A DNA stretch of 64,000 nucleotides from Terrimicrobium sacchariphilum (lineage in GTDB: Bacteria > Verrucomicrobiota > Verrucomicrobiia > Chthoniobacterales > Terrimicrobiaceae). The notes beneath the pieces were generated by a model that worked only from the letters and a program-made list of their open reading frames with translations, was not told the origin of the DNA and did not search any database. The position numbers were made by a program, and so were the translations under genes. Of the stretch, positions 47,490-55,424 are shown piece by piece (position 1 is the first letter of the stretch; the number at the start of each line of letters is the position of its first letter). The stretch spans positions 3,596,001 through 3,660,000 of the forward strand of contig NZ_BDCO01000002.1 in NCBI RefSeq assembly GCF_001613545.1, in the 5' to 3' direction.

Positions 47490-48809
47490 ATGAAAGAACT
47501 CACGCCTGCCGACCTGACAGTCAGAAACCTGGGCGAGCGAACGATCGTTTCGCCTCTGGAAATCCAGTTCGGCGAGATGGGATACGAACACGCGTTTTTC
47601 TCAGACGATTCGCGCGTGCTGGTGGACCACTCGCTGAGCCATCTGAAGAACCTCAATGGCGCGGAACCCGCCTGCTTTGAAGTAGCCGGACCGCGACGCA
47701 AGATCTACTTCCACCCGAGAAAGACCACTGGGGCCATCGTCACCTGCGGCGGCCTGTGTCCCGGGTTGAATGACGTCATTCGTGCCATCGTCAACCAATC
47801 CTTCTACCGCTACGGCGTGCGCCGCATCTTCGGCATCCGCTACGGGTTTGAAGGTCTCGTGGAATCCTACGGCCACCAGCCGTACAACCTCACCCCCGAG
47901 TCCGTCAGCAACATCCACTCCTTTGGTGGGACGCGGCTCGGCTCTTCACGCGGTCCGCAAGACCCGGCGAAGATGGTGGATTATCTCTCCGATCTCGGCG
48001 TCAATATCCTGTACGTCATCGGAGGCGATGGCTCCCAGCGCGGAGCGCTCGCAATTGAACAGGAAGCGATTCGCCGCGGCATGGAGCTTGCCGTTGTCGG
48101 TGTGCCCAAGACCATCGACAACGACATGATCTACATGGACAAGAGTTTCGGCTACGAAACTGCCTGCGCCGCCGCGGTCACCGCCATCAATGCCGCGCAC
48201 ACCGAGGCCCGCAGCGCCCGCAATGGCGTCGGCCTCGTCCGCCTCATGGGCCGCCACTCCGGCTTTATTGCCTGCTCCGCCTCCATCGCCAGCGGCGATG
48301 TGAACTGCGTCCTCATTCCCGAGGTCCCGTTCGAGCTCGACGGAGAACATGGCGTTTTGGCCAACCTCTACGAGCGCGTCATGCGCCGCGGCCATTCCGT
48401 GATCATCGTGGCCGAGGGCGCGGGGGAACACCTCATGACCGGTCCCGGCGGTGCGGATGCGTCGGGCAACAAGAAGCTCGGCGACATCGGTGTCTTCCTG
48501 AAGGGGAAAATCGAGGAGTATTTCCGCAGCCGCGAGACCGAGCTGACGCTCAAGTACATCGACCCGAGCTACATGATCCGCAGCGTGCCCGCCTCGCCTC
48601 AGGACCGCATCTACTGCATGCGTCTCGGCCAGGCTGCCGTGCACGCCGCCATGGCAGGCAAGACCGGCATCGTCGTGGGCCGCTGGCACAGTACCTACGT
48701 GCACCTGCCGATCAGTCTTGTCACCTCGGCCCGCAAACAGGTCGATCCCAAGGGCGACATCTGGCTCTCCGTGCTCGAGTCCACCGGACAACCCGCCCGG
48801 TTCTACTAA
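47490..48809 (+). CDS. Phosphofructokinase, PfkA family clade X-like
   Basis: A 439-residue 6-phosphofructokinase. Nucleotide site GGDGSQRGA and the fructose-6-P site PKTIDND are present, along with TEARSARNGVGLVRLMGRHSGF and AEGAGEH. By the family rule, Gly after GGD (here GGDG) indicates ATP, whereas PPi enzymes have Asp there. The Lys in PKTIDND is shared with PPi-PFK-like groups. I therefore predict ATP dependence with moderate certainty. It commits sugar phosphates to glycolysis. Good ribosome site (AAGGGG) 12 bp upstream. Confidence 0.92.
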   Translation: MKELTPADLTVRNLGERTIVSPLEIQFGEMGYEHAFFSDDSRVLVDHSLSHLKNLNGAEPACFEVAGPRRKIYFHPRKTTGAIVTCGGLCPGLNDVIRAIVNQSFYRYGVRRIFGIRYGFEGLVESYGHQPYNLTPESVSNIHSFGGTRLGSSRGPQDPAKMVDYLSDLGVNILYVIGGDGSQRGALAIEQEAIRRGMELAVVGVPKTIDNDMIYMDKSFGYETACAAAVTAINAAHTEARSARNGVGLVRLMGRHSGFIACSASIASGDVNCVLIPEVPFELDGEHGVLANLYERVMRRGHSVIIVAEGAGEHLMTGPGGADASGNKKLGDIGVFLKGKIEEYFRSRETELTLKYIDPSYMIRSVPASPQDRIYCMRLGQAAVHAAMAGKTGIVVGRWHSTYVHLPISLVTSARKQVDPKGDIWLSVLESTGQPARFY

Positions 48810-48835
48810 GCCAGAGGCCAACCAACCGCATTCCC

Positions 48836-48871
48836 AAACGCTCCGCTCGCCGACCGGCTGGCGGAGCGTTT
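48836..48871. terminator. Bidirectional terminator between convergent pfk and dehydrogenase genes
   Basis: An 11-bp perfect stem AAACGCTCCGC (48836-48846) and GCGGAGCGTTT (48861-48871) with a 14-nt loop. It lies 26 bp after the phosphofructokinase stop and 17 bp after the convergent dehydrogenase stop. Loop bases could pair further. The U-tract is short in both directions. Confidence 0.7.
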
Positions 48872-48888
48872 GTCTTAGAGAAGCCCCT

Positions 48889-49890
48889 TTAGTGGAGCAT
48901 CTCGATCGTCACGGCGTTCTTCAACTCCTCGCCGTTGGCGAAGGCGGCCACGTTGTCGAGCGTGGTCTGGGCGATATTCTTAAGTGCCGTGTCTGTGAAA
49001 TACGCCTGGTGCGAAGTCACGAGAACGTTGGGAAAGGCCACAAGACGCTGGAGGACGTCATCCTGAATGATCTCCTCGGAGAGGTTTTCGTAAAAGACAT
49101 CCGCCTCCTGCTCGTATACGTCGAGACCGAGATAGCCGATCTGGCCGCTCTTGAGACCCTCGATCACCGCCGGAGCATCGACAAGAGCGCCACGGCTCGT
49201 GTTGATGATCATCACGCCGCGCTTCATCTTGGCGATGCTGTGCTGGTCGATGATGTGGTACGTGTCCGGGGTGAGCGGGCAGTGCAGGCTCACGATGTTG
49301 GACTCGGCAAAGAGCGTGTCCAGATCGACATACTTGCCCATCGCGCCGAATTCCTTGTTGGGAAACACGTCGTAGCCGAGCACGCGCACGCCGAATCCGG
49401 AAAGGATCTGCGCCATCACACGGCCGATCTTGCCCGTGCCGACGAGACCGATTGTGCAGCCATTGAGGTCAAAGCCCTGCAGTCCCTCGATGGAGAAATT
49501 GCCGTCGCGCACGCGATTGTAGGCGCGGTGAATCTTGCGGTTCAGCGCGAGAATCAGCGTGAGCGCAAACTCCGCCACCGCAAAGGGCGAGTAGGCTGGG
49601 ACGTGCGTGACCTTGATGCCGATGGAATCCGCATGGCGGATGTCGACCTGGTTGAAACCCGCGCAACGCAGCGCGATGAACTTGATCCCCAGTGCCTTGA
49701 GCTGATCCAGCACATGGGCGGTCAGGATGTCATTAACGAAGCAGCAGATCGCATCGTGCCCCTGGGCTAGGAAGACGGTATTGGAGTTAAGCTTCTCCTC
49801 AAAGAAGTTGAACTCATGCTCCCCAGCGCCATTGGCGGCGAGAAGGAACTTCTGGTCGTACTGCTTCGTGCTGAACACTGCGATTTTCAT
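48889..49890 (-). CDS. D-2-hydroxyacid dehydrogenase, D-lactate dehydrogenase-like
   Basis: A 333-residue NAD-dependent enzyme starting MKIAVFSTKQYDQKFL. The Rossmann loop is GLVGTGKIG. Catalytic residues are RCAGFNQVD (Arg), DVYEQE (Glu) and the His in TSHQAYFTD. The opening AVFSTKQYD and the length match LdhA-type fermentative D-lactate dehydrogenases, which reduce pyruvate. ATG at 49890; an upstream frame adds seven residues. It is convergent with the phosphofructokinase and 57 bp downstream of the GNAT gene. Confidence 0.92.
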   Translation of the reverse strand: MKIAVFSTKQYDQKFLLAANGAGEHEFNFFEEKLNSNTVFLAQGHDAICCFVNDILTAHVLDQLKALGIKFIALRCAGFNQVDIRHADSIGIKVTHVPAYSPFAVAEFALTLILALNRKIHRAYNRVRDGNFSIEGLQGFDLNGCTIGLVGTGKIGRVMAQILSGFGVRVLGYDVFPNKEFGAMGKYVDLDTLFAESNIVSLHCPLTPDTYHIIDQHSIAKMKRGVMIINTSRGALVDAPAVIEGLKSGQIGYLGLDVYEQEADVFYENLSEEIIQDDVLQRLVAFPNVLVTSHQAYFTDTALKNIAQTTLDNVAAFANGEELKNAVTIEMLH

Positions 49891-49947
49891 GCGTGGCAAA
49901 ATGGTGCGCACGTCTTTGCGGTATTCAGACGATGATTGGCAAGGCTT

Positions 49948-50415
49948 TTACGCCTCGAGCTTGCGCTGAAAAATCCGGACTTCGTGCCCATTGGCGGTCG
50001 TTTCCGCCATCTCGAGCCACCCCATGCGCCGGAACAACCCTGGCGCGGACTCCGTGAAAAGGTACATCTCACCATACCCGGCCTCGCGTGCAAATCGCTC
50101 CGCCTCCCGCACCAAAAACGCCCCGATGCCGCGTCCGCGCTGCTCCGGCACTACGAGCAGCGTGGCCAGCCACGGATTCAGATGCTCAAAGCCCGGCAGG
50201 TCATCCTCTATCACGCTCACCGTTCCCAGCAGAGTCCCATCCTCATCGAGTGCAACCAGGGTTGCAGGTATCCCGCCATCCGTCCGCGCCATGCGAAACT
50301 CCTCAACCGCCTCCCCTTCTCCCCAGGCCAGATAAAGATGCGCCCATTCGTTGGCGCATTGCTGCGCGAGCGGTGCGATCAGCTCCGGATGATGGGAGAG
50401 ATAGTCGATATGCAT
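49948..50415 (-). CDS. GNAT family N-acetyltransferase
   Basis: A 155-residue acetyltransferase. The acetyl-CoA loop is VVPEQRGRGIGAFLVREAERFAREAG (motif A, with R-x-x-G-x-G/A), and the C-terminal region is YLFTESAPGLFRRMGWLEM. The start at 50415 is set where the GNAT fold begins; the open frame upstream lies inside the pgeF region. Substrate unknown. It follows the pgeF gene by 56 bp on the same strand. Confidence 0.88.
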   Translation of the reverse strand: MHIDYLSHHPELIAPLAQQCANEWAHLYLAWGEGEAVEEFRMARTDGGIPATLVALDEDGTLLGTVSVIEDDLPGFEHLNPWLATLLVVPEQRGRGIGAFLVREAERFAREAGYGEMYLFTESAPGLFRRMGWLEMAETTANGHEVRIFQRKLEA

Positions 50416-50471
50416 GTCATGACGGAACGAAACTGCATTTCTCCGGCAACGGCGCAGTCGACAATCCCTCT

Positions 50472-51125
50472 CTAGACCAGCGCAAGCAAGGCGAGAAGGC
50501 GTCCCGTTCTCCCCATCTCCCGGCGATAAGAATAGTACGTATCGGGATGCGAAGCGGTGCAGGTGCCGCAATCGATCACTTCGGTGACTCCGGCTTCGCG
50601 CGCATCGCGTACGATCTGCGCCGCGAAATCGATCTCGTAATGCGGTGGACGAATGCACGGCGCGATCTGAACGACCAGGTCTTCGGCCGGGATGCCATAG
50701 TTCTCACGCAAGGCATCGATGGCAGCGACAACGATGCGTTGCTCGGTGCCCTTCTTGCCGGAATGTACCAGTCCTATCCCCCGCCCCTTTTTGTCGACGA
50801 GATAAACCGCTGCGCAATCCGCCACATAAACAGCGAGGCAAAGGCCGCGGGATGAGGTAATAAGTCCATCTGCTCCCGGAACGGGTGCGGAGGTCGGCCC
50901 TGAGACTGCGGCCACGATGCTGCCATGCACCTGCTCGGCGACGGCAAAGGGCATGCCCGCAAAACCCGCCTCATCCGCCGTATGGCGATGGACCTCCCAG
51001 AGCCGCGCCAGCGCAGTCTCCCGGTCGGTCAGGACGTCAATGCCGGGCGCGCGTTGGAGAAACGCGGCCCGTGCAAACGGCAGGGCGTCGAGGGCGGGAA
51101 ACGTCTCGACCGGACAGGCGATCAC
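50472..51125 (-). CDS. pgeF: Peptidoglycan editing factor/polyphenol oxidase family protein
   Basis: A 217-residue YfiH/laccase-domain protein (DUF152). Zinc/copper ligands are visible: His in EQVHGS, Cys in VADCAAVYL, and His in LVHSGKKG. E. coli PgeF (YfiH) removes L-Ser-containing muropeptides; related proteins act on purine nucleosides. GTG start at 51125 in a 4-bp GTGA overlap with the TolC stop. The long frame upstream is inside tolC. The final catalytic preference is uncertain. Confidence 0.9.
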   Translation of the reverse strand: MIACPVETFPALDALPFARAAFLQRAPGIDVLTDRETALARLWEVHRHTADEAGFAGMPFAVAEQVHGSIVAAVSGPTSAPVPGADGLITSSRGLCLAVYVADCAAVYLVDKKGRGIGLVHSGKKGTEQRIVVAAIDALRENYGIPAEDLVVQIAPCIRPPHYEIDFAAQIVRDAREAGVTEVIDCGTCTASHPDTYYSYRREMGRTGRLLALLALV

Positions 51126-53218
51126 TTGGAAGAGTTCGCCTTGGTCTGCTTCTTTTTCGGAGCCGGAGTCGGATTCGTCTCGAGGATCGGCTTGATCAGA
51201 TCGCTGTCGCGGAAGGCGCGAGGCAAGGCCGGCTGCGGCTTGTCGGGATTCGTCGCCTTCTGGAAGTGGGCTGTCTCCGCCTTGCTGAGAGCCTGCGGGT
51301 TGAGCGGACGCACGAGCGGATCGGAGAATGTCTCGACGTACTGGGTATCGAGCGAAAGTGCATAGTCGTAGCTGGCCATCGCCGCGATGTAATCGTAGCG
51401 AGCCTGGAGTACGTTGGTCTGGGCTTGAAGGAGCTGCACCTGGGCGTTCAAGACGTCCAGCTGGGTGCCGGCACCGGCATCGAGTCGCTCGCGGGCGAGT
51501 CGGAGGGCTTCCGTCGCCTGTACGACGCTGGCCGTCTGGCTGTCGATCGTCTCCTTGGCCTGTTGCAAATTGGAGATCGACTGCTGGACATCGAGCACGA
51601 CCTGGCGAATACCGTTGTCGTAGGTGTTCTTGGCCTGCATCAACTGTGCCTTGGCCTGTGCGACATTGCCGTAGGTGAGGCCGCCGTCCCAGATATTCCA
51701 AGTGCCCGTAGCACCGAAGAACCATCCCGAAAGCGTGTCGGCCAGGTTCGTCGATCCGGTGTTGTTCGTGTATTGGTAACCGCCGTTGGCGTTAATCGTC
51801 GGGAGGAACCCGGCGAGTTGGGCGTTGACGTTGGCTCCGTTGGAGAGGATGTCGAGGCGCTGGGCCTTCAGAGCCGGGTTGCGGGCGATGGCCACACGGA
51901 TCGATTCATCCGTGTCGATCTTGCGCGGGTTGTAGCCGAGATTGCCAACCACATTGAACGGCACCTCGCTCGGGCGGCCTTTCGGATAATCCATGCCAAG
52001 CAGAGCGACGAGTTGGTACAGCGAGATGCGGTAGGCATTCTGCGCCTGAATGAGCGGCGGCTGGGCATTGGCCAGCGCCACCTCGGCCTGCAGCACGTTG
52101 AAACGCGGCACGGTTCCCGCCTCGTAGCGGTTCTGCTGATCCTTCACCTGCTGCTGGAGGAGGTTGACGTTCTGCTCCTGCGCCACGATGAGGGCGCGGT
52201 TCAGCACCACCTGGTAAAAGCTGGTGACTACCTGCGAGACAATGTTGTCGATCGTCGCTCGGAGGCTGAAGAACGCGCTATTATAGGCGGAGCTTCCGGC
52301 CGAAATCCCGGCGACCGCCTGAAGGTCGAAGATCGTCTGAGTTGCCTGGAACTGGATATTCCAAGTCTGATTCTGCACGCCTCCCTGGTTGCCGCCAAAG
52401 GTCAGCACGGTGGATTTGCCGTTCGGGTTCGGAATCTCAATGCGGCCACCGGAGGAGCGGCCATTCGTGGTCAAATCCTGCGCCTGCTGGGTGTAACCCG
52501 AGGTGATGCCCAGTTGCGGCATCACCTGTGAGACCACCTGGATCAACTGGCCGCGGGTCAAGCGGATCTGCTGGATCGCATTGAGGATTTGCGGATTCTG
52601 CTTCAACGCGATCTGCACGGCATCATTGAGCGTGAGGTCCGCGACTTTGGGATTGCGCTGGCGGGCAATGAGAGCCGTGAGGGATTTCTCAAAGTCGGCC
52701 ATCACCATCTTCTGCTTCATCGCCAGTTCCTCGGAGCTCTCCATCTTGCCGGTCTCTTTGGTCGGCAAAAGATTCTCTGCAGACTGCGTGGGAGCGGGCA
52801 AGGGAGGTAACTGGTCGGAGAGCGTCGACGCGTCCTGCATCACCGGGGTGGGCAGAGGCGGAGGTGTAAGCGGCATCGTGCCATCGGGCAGCGGGGTGGG
52901 AGCCGGAGTCACTCCCGGCGTGGGTGTGGCCGCTGGAGTCGGAGTCGGAGAGGCCAGGGTGACCTGCACCGGATTGGCCAGCGAGGTCGGCTGCTGGTTC
53001 AGGTTATATGGCGTCGGCATCGGCGGCGGCGTGCCGGGCCCGGCATAGGCGGGCATCTGAGGCAGCACCGGCTGGCTCGCACTGAGATTCGGAGTCGGCA
53101 GCGGAGACGGGGTCGGGAACTGGCTGTTTGTATTCTGGGCAAAACCCACGGTCGCCGTGATCGCCCAAGCGCAAACGGTCGTCCTGTAAATCGTGCTGAC
53201 GGTGACTAGGCTTCGCAT
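51122..53218 (-). CDS. TolC-family outer membrane efflux protein
   Basis: A 698-residue protein. I chose the ATG at 53218, with AAGGAA seven bases upstream. A signal peptide is followed by about 130 residues of proline-rich, low-complexity sequence (SPLPTPNLSASQPVLP, PTPTPAATPTPG), then two OEP-family coiled-coil repeats (about 205-420 and 440-640) with LTLNDAVQIALKQNP and VLDVQQSISNLQQAKE, and a charged Lys-rich tail. It would form a trimeric outer-membrane/periplasmic channel. No inner-membrane pump is in the window. It overlaps the marR gene by 13 bp. Confidence 0.88.
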   Translation of the reverse strand: MRSLVTVSTIYRTTVCAWAITATVGFAQNTNSQFPTPSPLPTPNLSASQPVLPQMPAYAGPGTPPPMPTPYNLNQQPTSLANPVQVTLASPTPTPAATPTPGVTPAPTPLPDGTMPLTPPPLPTPVMQDASTLSDQLPPLPAPTQSAENLLPTKETGKMESSEELAMKQKMVMADFEKSLTALIARQRNPKVADLTLNDAVQIALKQNPQILNAIQQIRLTRGQLIQVVSQVMPQLGITSGYTQQAQDLTTNGRSSGGRIEIPNPNGKSTVLTFGGNQGGVQNQTWNIQFQATQTIFDLQAVAGISAGSSAYNSAFFSLRATIDNIVSQVVTSFYQVVLNRALIVAQEQNVNLLQQQVKDQQNRYEAGTVPRFNVLQAEVALANAQPPLIQAQNAYRISLYQLVALLGMDYPKGRPSEVPFNVVGNLGYNPRKIDTDESIRVAIARNPALKAQRLDILSNGANVNAQLAGFLPTINANGGYQYTNNTGSTNLADTLSGWFFGATGTWNIWDGGLTYGNVAQAKAQLMQAKNTYDNGIRQVVLDVQQSISNLQQAKETIDSQTASVVQATEALRLARERLDAGAGTQLDVLNAQVQLLQAQTNVLQARYDYIAAMASYDYALSLDTQYVETFSDPLVRPLNPQALSKAETAHFQKATNPDKPQPALPRAFRDSDLIKPILETNPTPAPKKKQTKANSSK

Positions 53219-53679
53219 GACTTTTCCTTGTTGTGGCAAAATTGGTAAATTTTCTCGTAAATGTTCAACCAGGAGCGGCGCTCTTCCGGCTCGAGCATGT
53301 CCATGATCTGGCTGAGGTTGTTGACGATGTCCTGACGCATCCGCTCGACCAGCTCCGTCCCCTTGGGCGTAATGCGCACGAGGACCTTTCTCCGATCGTT
53401 GGTGGCGTGAGTACGTTCGACGTACCCGAGATTCTCCAGGCGATCGACCAATCCCGTCGCAGCCGCGGTGGAATGATCCATCCGCTCGGCCACCTCACTC
53501 ATCGTCACCGGCATCCCGTCGGACAGATGGCCCAGCAGGAAGTACTGCGGGAACGACACCTGCCCGCGACCGAGTTGCTCCGAGAGACGCAGCACAAAAC
53601 AGCGCTGAAGTGACATCACGATATCGGCAAGCCGTTCCACATCGGGCCGGCTCTGGTTCGGTGTCAGGTCTATCGCCAT
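53206..53679 (-). CDS. MarR family transcriptional regulator
   Basis: A 157-residue winged-helix repressor-type protein. The recognition region is MPVTMSEVAERMDHSTAAATGLVDRLENLGYVERTHATNDRRKVLVRITPKG, with the wing at NDRRKV, typical of MarR. It overlaps the tolC start by 13 bp and probably controls the tolC-pgeF genes. GTTAAGG direct repeats over its -10 region suggest autoregulation. Ligand unknown. Confidence 0.92.
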   Translation of the reverse strand: MAIDLTPNQSRPDVERLADIVMSLQRCFVLRLSEQLGRGQVSFPQYFLLGHLSDGMPVTMSEVAERMDHSTAAATGLVDRLENLGYVERTHATNDRRKVLVRITPKGTELVERMRQDIVNNLSQIMDMLEPEERRSWLNIYEKIYQFCHNKEKSCEA

Positions 53680-53687
53680 GAAAAATA

Positions 53688-53730
53688 GTTAAGGTGGTTA
53701 AGGATTAGGGGGCAAACTTCACGTTGTCAA
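53688..53730 (-). promoter_or_regulatory. marR promoter with direct-repeat operator candidate
   Basis: On the minus strand: -35 TTGACA (53730-53725), 17-bp spacer, weak -10 TAATCC (53707-53702). Two direct repeats GTTAAGG (53688-53694 and 53697-53703, plus-strand sense) lie over and just after the -10, a likely binding site for the regulator. Confidence 0.4.
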
Positions 53731-53733
53731 CCA

Positions 53734-54225
53734 TCATGGCTTGTAAACGCGATCCCCCACCGACGGGGTTCCGGACACGATGTCCGCGATGAGGAAAGGA
53801 GGTTTGCGGAGCGGGCTGACATGGAGGCCGGCCGTCTCGCGCTGGTTCGAAATGCAGATGAGCGAATCGCCCGGCGCGCCCGGTGTGTAGACCAAGGCGT
53901 CGATCAGGACAAATTTGTCGTCAAGGTTGACCATTTTCACCGTACCGATCAACTGGGCAGGCTCTGCCTTGGGCGGACCTTTTTTCTTGGGAAAAAGCTT
54001 ATCAAAGAGGCCGAAGCAGGAGAAGACCTGCACCAAAAGCGGCTTCTTGAACTTCTGAGGCGGAGCTGGCGTCGGGGTCGGGATGGGTGCCGGACGCAAA
54101 AAGCTCGGTGTTTGCGCCGTGGCAGCTGTCTCTGCGGGCTTGGGTTCCTTCTTGCCAAAAACGGAGCATCCGGCTGGCAGGCAGACCAGCGCCATGGCAA
54201 GAACGAGGCTCCCGAGAATGCGCAT
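53734..54225 (-). CDS. Putative lipoprotein, 163 residues
   Basis: ATG at 54225, overlapping the FmdB stop by one base (TAATG). A lipoprotein-type signal (ILGSLVLAMALVCLPAGC, likely lipobox LPAGC with an atypical -3 residue) is followed by a proline-rich linker (RPAPIPTPTPAPP) and a short globular end with GTVKMVNLDDKFVLIDAL. Perhaps an envelope protein that forms a lipoprotein with the linker spanning the periplasm. No family recognised. Confidence 0.65.
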   Translation of the reverse strand: MRILGSLVLAMALVCLPAGCSVFGKKEPKPAETAATAQTPSFLRPAPIPTPTPAPPQKFKKPLLVQVFSCFGLFDKLFPKKKGPPKAEPAQLIGTVKMVNLDDKFVLIDALVYTPGAPGDSLICISNQRETAGLHVSPLRKPPFLIADIVSGTPSVGDRVYKP

Positions 54226-54458
54226 TACCGACCGCATCCGCCTGCGCCACATCCACAGGACGAGGTATGCACGTGACGGCTCGTCGATGAGGATGAACCG
54301 GTTAACACGCCAACTCCCCCGGCGATCACCCGGCGCACAGGTTCGCCGCTCTCCGGATCATGAGTCAACGCGGCATCCTTGATGCTCTGGCGAATCTCGA
54401 AGCGGCGCGGCTTGGCGCCCTTCTTTGCCGGAATCGTTTCATACACGTACGTGGGCAT
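54225..54458 (-). CDS. FmdB-like protein lacking the first zinc cysteines
   Basis: A 77-residue protein starting MPTYVYETIPAKKG and ending SSSSTSRHVHTSSCGCGAGGCGR. Ordinary FmdB/zinc-ribbon proteins begin MPTYEYxCxxC; here the first pair of cysteines is gone and only a C-terminal Cys-rich tail remains. The middle part (FEIRQSIKDAALTHDPESGEPVRRVI) keeps the family pattern. Start fixed by MPTY. It may have lost zinc binding in the N-terminal finger. Confidence 0.7.
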   Translation of the reverse strand: MPTYVYETIPAKKGAKPRRFEIRQSIKDAALTHDPESGEPVRRVIAGGVGVLTGSSSSTSRHVHTSSCGCGAGGCGR

Positions 54459-54486
54459 TCCGTGATGTAGAGTCCCCCCATCGCCC

Positions 54487-54525
54487 CCTGACAAGTGAAA
54501 TAATGCAAACTCGCCACTTGTCAGG
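54487..54525 (+). promoter_or_regulatory. Inverted repeat in the fmdB-pheA divergent gap
   Basis: Perfect 11-bp arms CCTGACAAGTG (54487-54497) and CACTTGTCAGG (54515-54525) with a 17-nt centre, located in the 95-bp gap between divergent genes. It could be an operator or a leader hairpin for pheA. An alternative in-frame ATG for pheA (54503) lies in the loop. Confidence 0.5.
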
Positions 54526-54553
54526 CAGCCTGATCAGCCGGAAAAAGAGAGGA

Positions 54554-55378
54554 ATGCCGGAGATTTACTACCTGGGCCCAGAAGGAACCTTCTCTCATAT
54601 CCTTGCCCGGAAGCGATTTGGCCGCCGCGCCAACCTCGTCGCCTGCCCTGCGATCGAGGCCATTTATGATCGTGTGCGCGAAAATCCCTCCGGCCTCGGC
54701 CTCGTCCCGGTGGAGAACTCCAGCGGCGGGACCGTTTACGATTCCGTCGACGCCATGATCCGCAATGCCGGAAAGATCTTCCTCCGCGAAGAACTCTCCC
54801 TCGACGTCCGTATCGCCCTCCTCGGTCACGCCGGGCAGGAGGTCACGACCATCTACTCGCATTTCATCCAGCTCAAGCATCACGCGGAATGGCTGAAACA
54901 GCGTTATCCCAAGGCTCGCCAGCGAGCCGTCGCCAGTACCGCCATCGCGGCGCAGAAGGCTAAGGCGTCGCCCCACGCGGCGGCTCTCGCCTCGCCCGGA
55001 GCCGCCGAGGTGTACGGCCTCGACGTCCTGGAGAAATCCCACGCTGGCAGCGTAAATGTGACCCACTTTGCGATCATCGGCGCATCACCCGCGCCGGAAA
55101 TCGACGAGGTGCGCAAGACGGCCCTCATCGCCGCCTTGCCCAACTCCTGCGGCAGCCTCCATCAATTCCTTGGTCCCTTCGCCCGTCTCGGCGTGAGCCT
55201 CACCCGCATCGTTTCGCGGCCGGTGCCAGGAAAACCACAGACCTACGTCTTCTTTGTCGAGATCGAGGGCGGCGAGCACGATCCAGCAGCAGCCAAGGCG
55301 CTCGCACGTGCACGCAAGCTTTCCGAGTCACTCGTAAGCCTCGGAACGTTCCCCGTGCGAGGGCGTTTCAAATCGTAA
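54554..55378 (+). CDS. pheA: Prephenate dehydratase (PheA-type, with ACT domain)
   Basis: A 274-residue stand-alone dehydratase that converts prephenate to phenylpyruvate. YLGPEGTFSH at the N-terminus, VPVENSSGGTVYDSVDAM, then an ACT domain (GSLHQFLGPFARLGVSLTRIVSRP). The catalytic TRF motif reads THF and the ACT ESRP motif reads VSRP, both unusual. ATG at 54554 matches the family start and lies after GAGAGG. It is followed 46 bp later by tolB. The altered motifs raise the possibility of changed activity or feedback control. Confidence 0.88.
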   Translation: MPEIYYLGPEGTFSHILARKRFGRRANLVACPAIEAIYDRVRENPSGLGLVPVENSSGGTVYDSVDAMIRNAGKIFLREELSLDVRIALLGHAGQEVTTIYSHFIQLKHHAEWLKQRYPKARQRAVASTAIAAQKAKASPHAAALASPGAAEVYGLDVLEKSHAGSVNVTHFAIIGASPAPEIDEVRKTALIAALPNSCGSLHQFLGPFARLGVSLTRIVSRPVPGKPQTYVFFVEIEGGEHDPAAAKALARARKLSESLVSLGTFPVRGRFKS

Positions 55379-55424
55379 GTTGCAAACCCGCGATTCTTTT
55401 GCCAATTCACACCTACCCATCATT

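Noticed and set aside
50885-52531. 548-codon plus-strand frame over tolC
   Set aside because: Arg/Leu/Val-rich antisense of OEP coiled-coil repeats; no known family.
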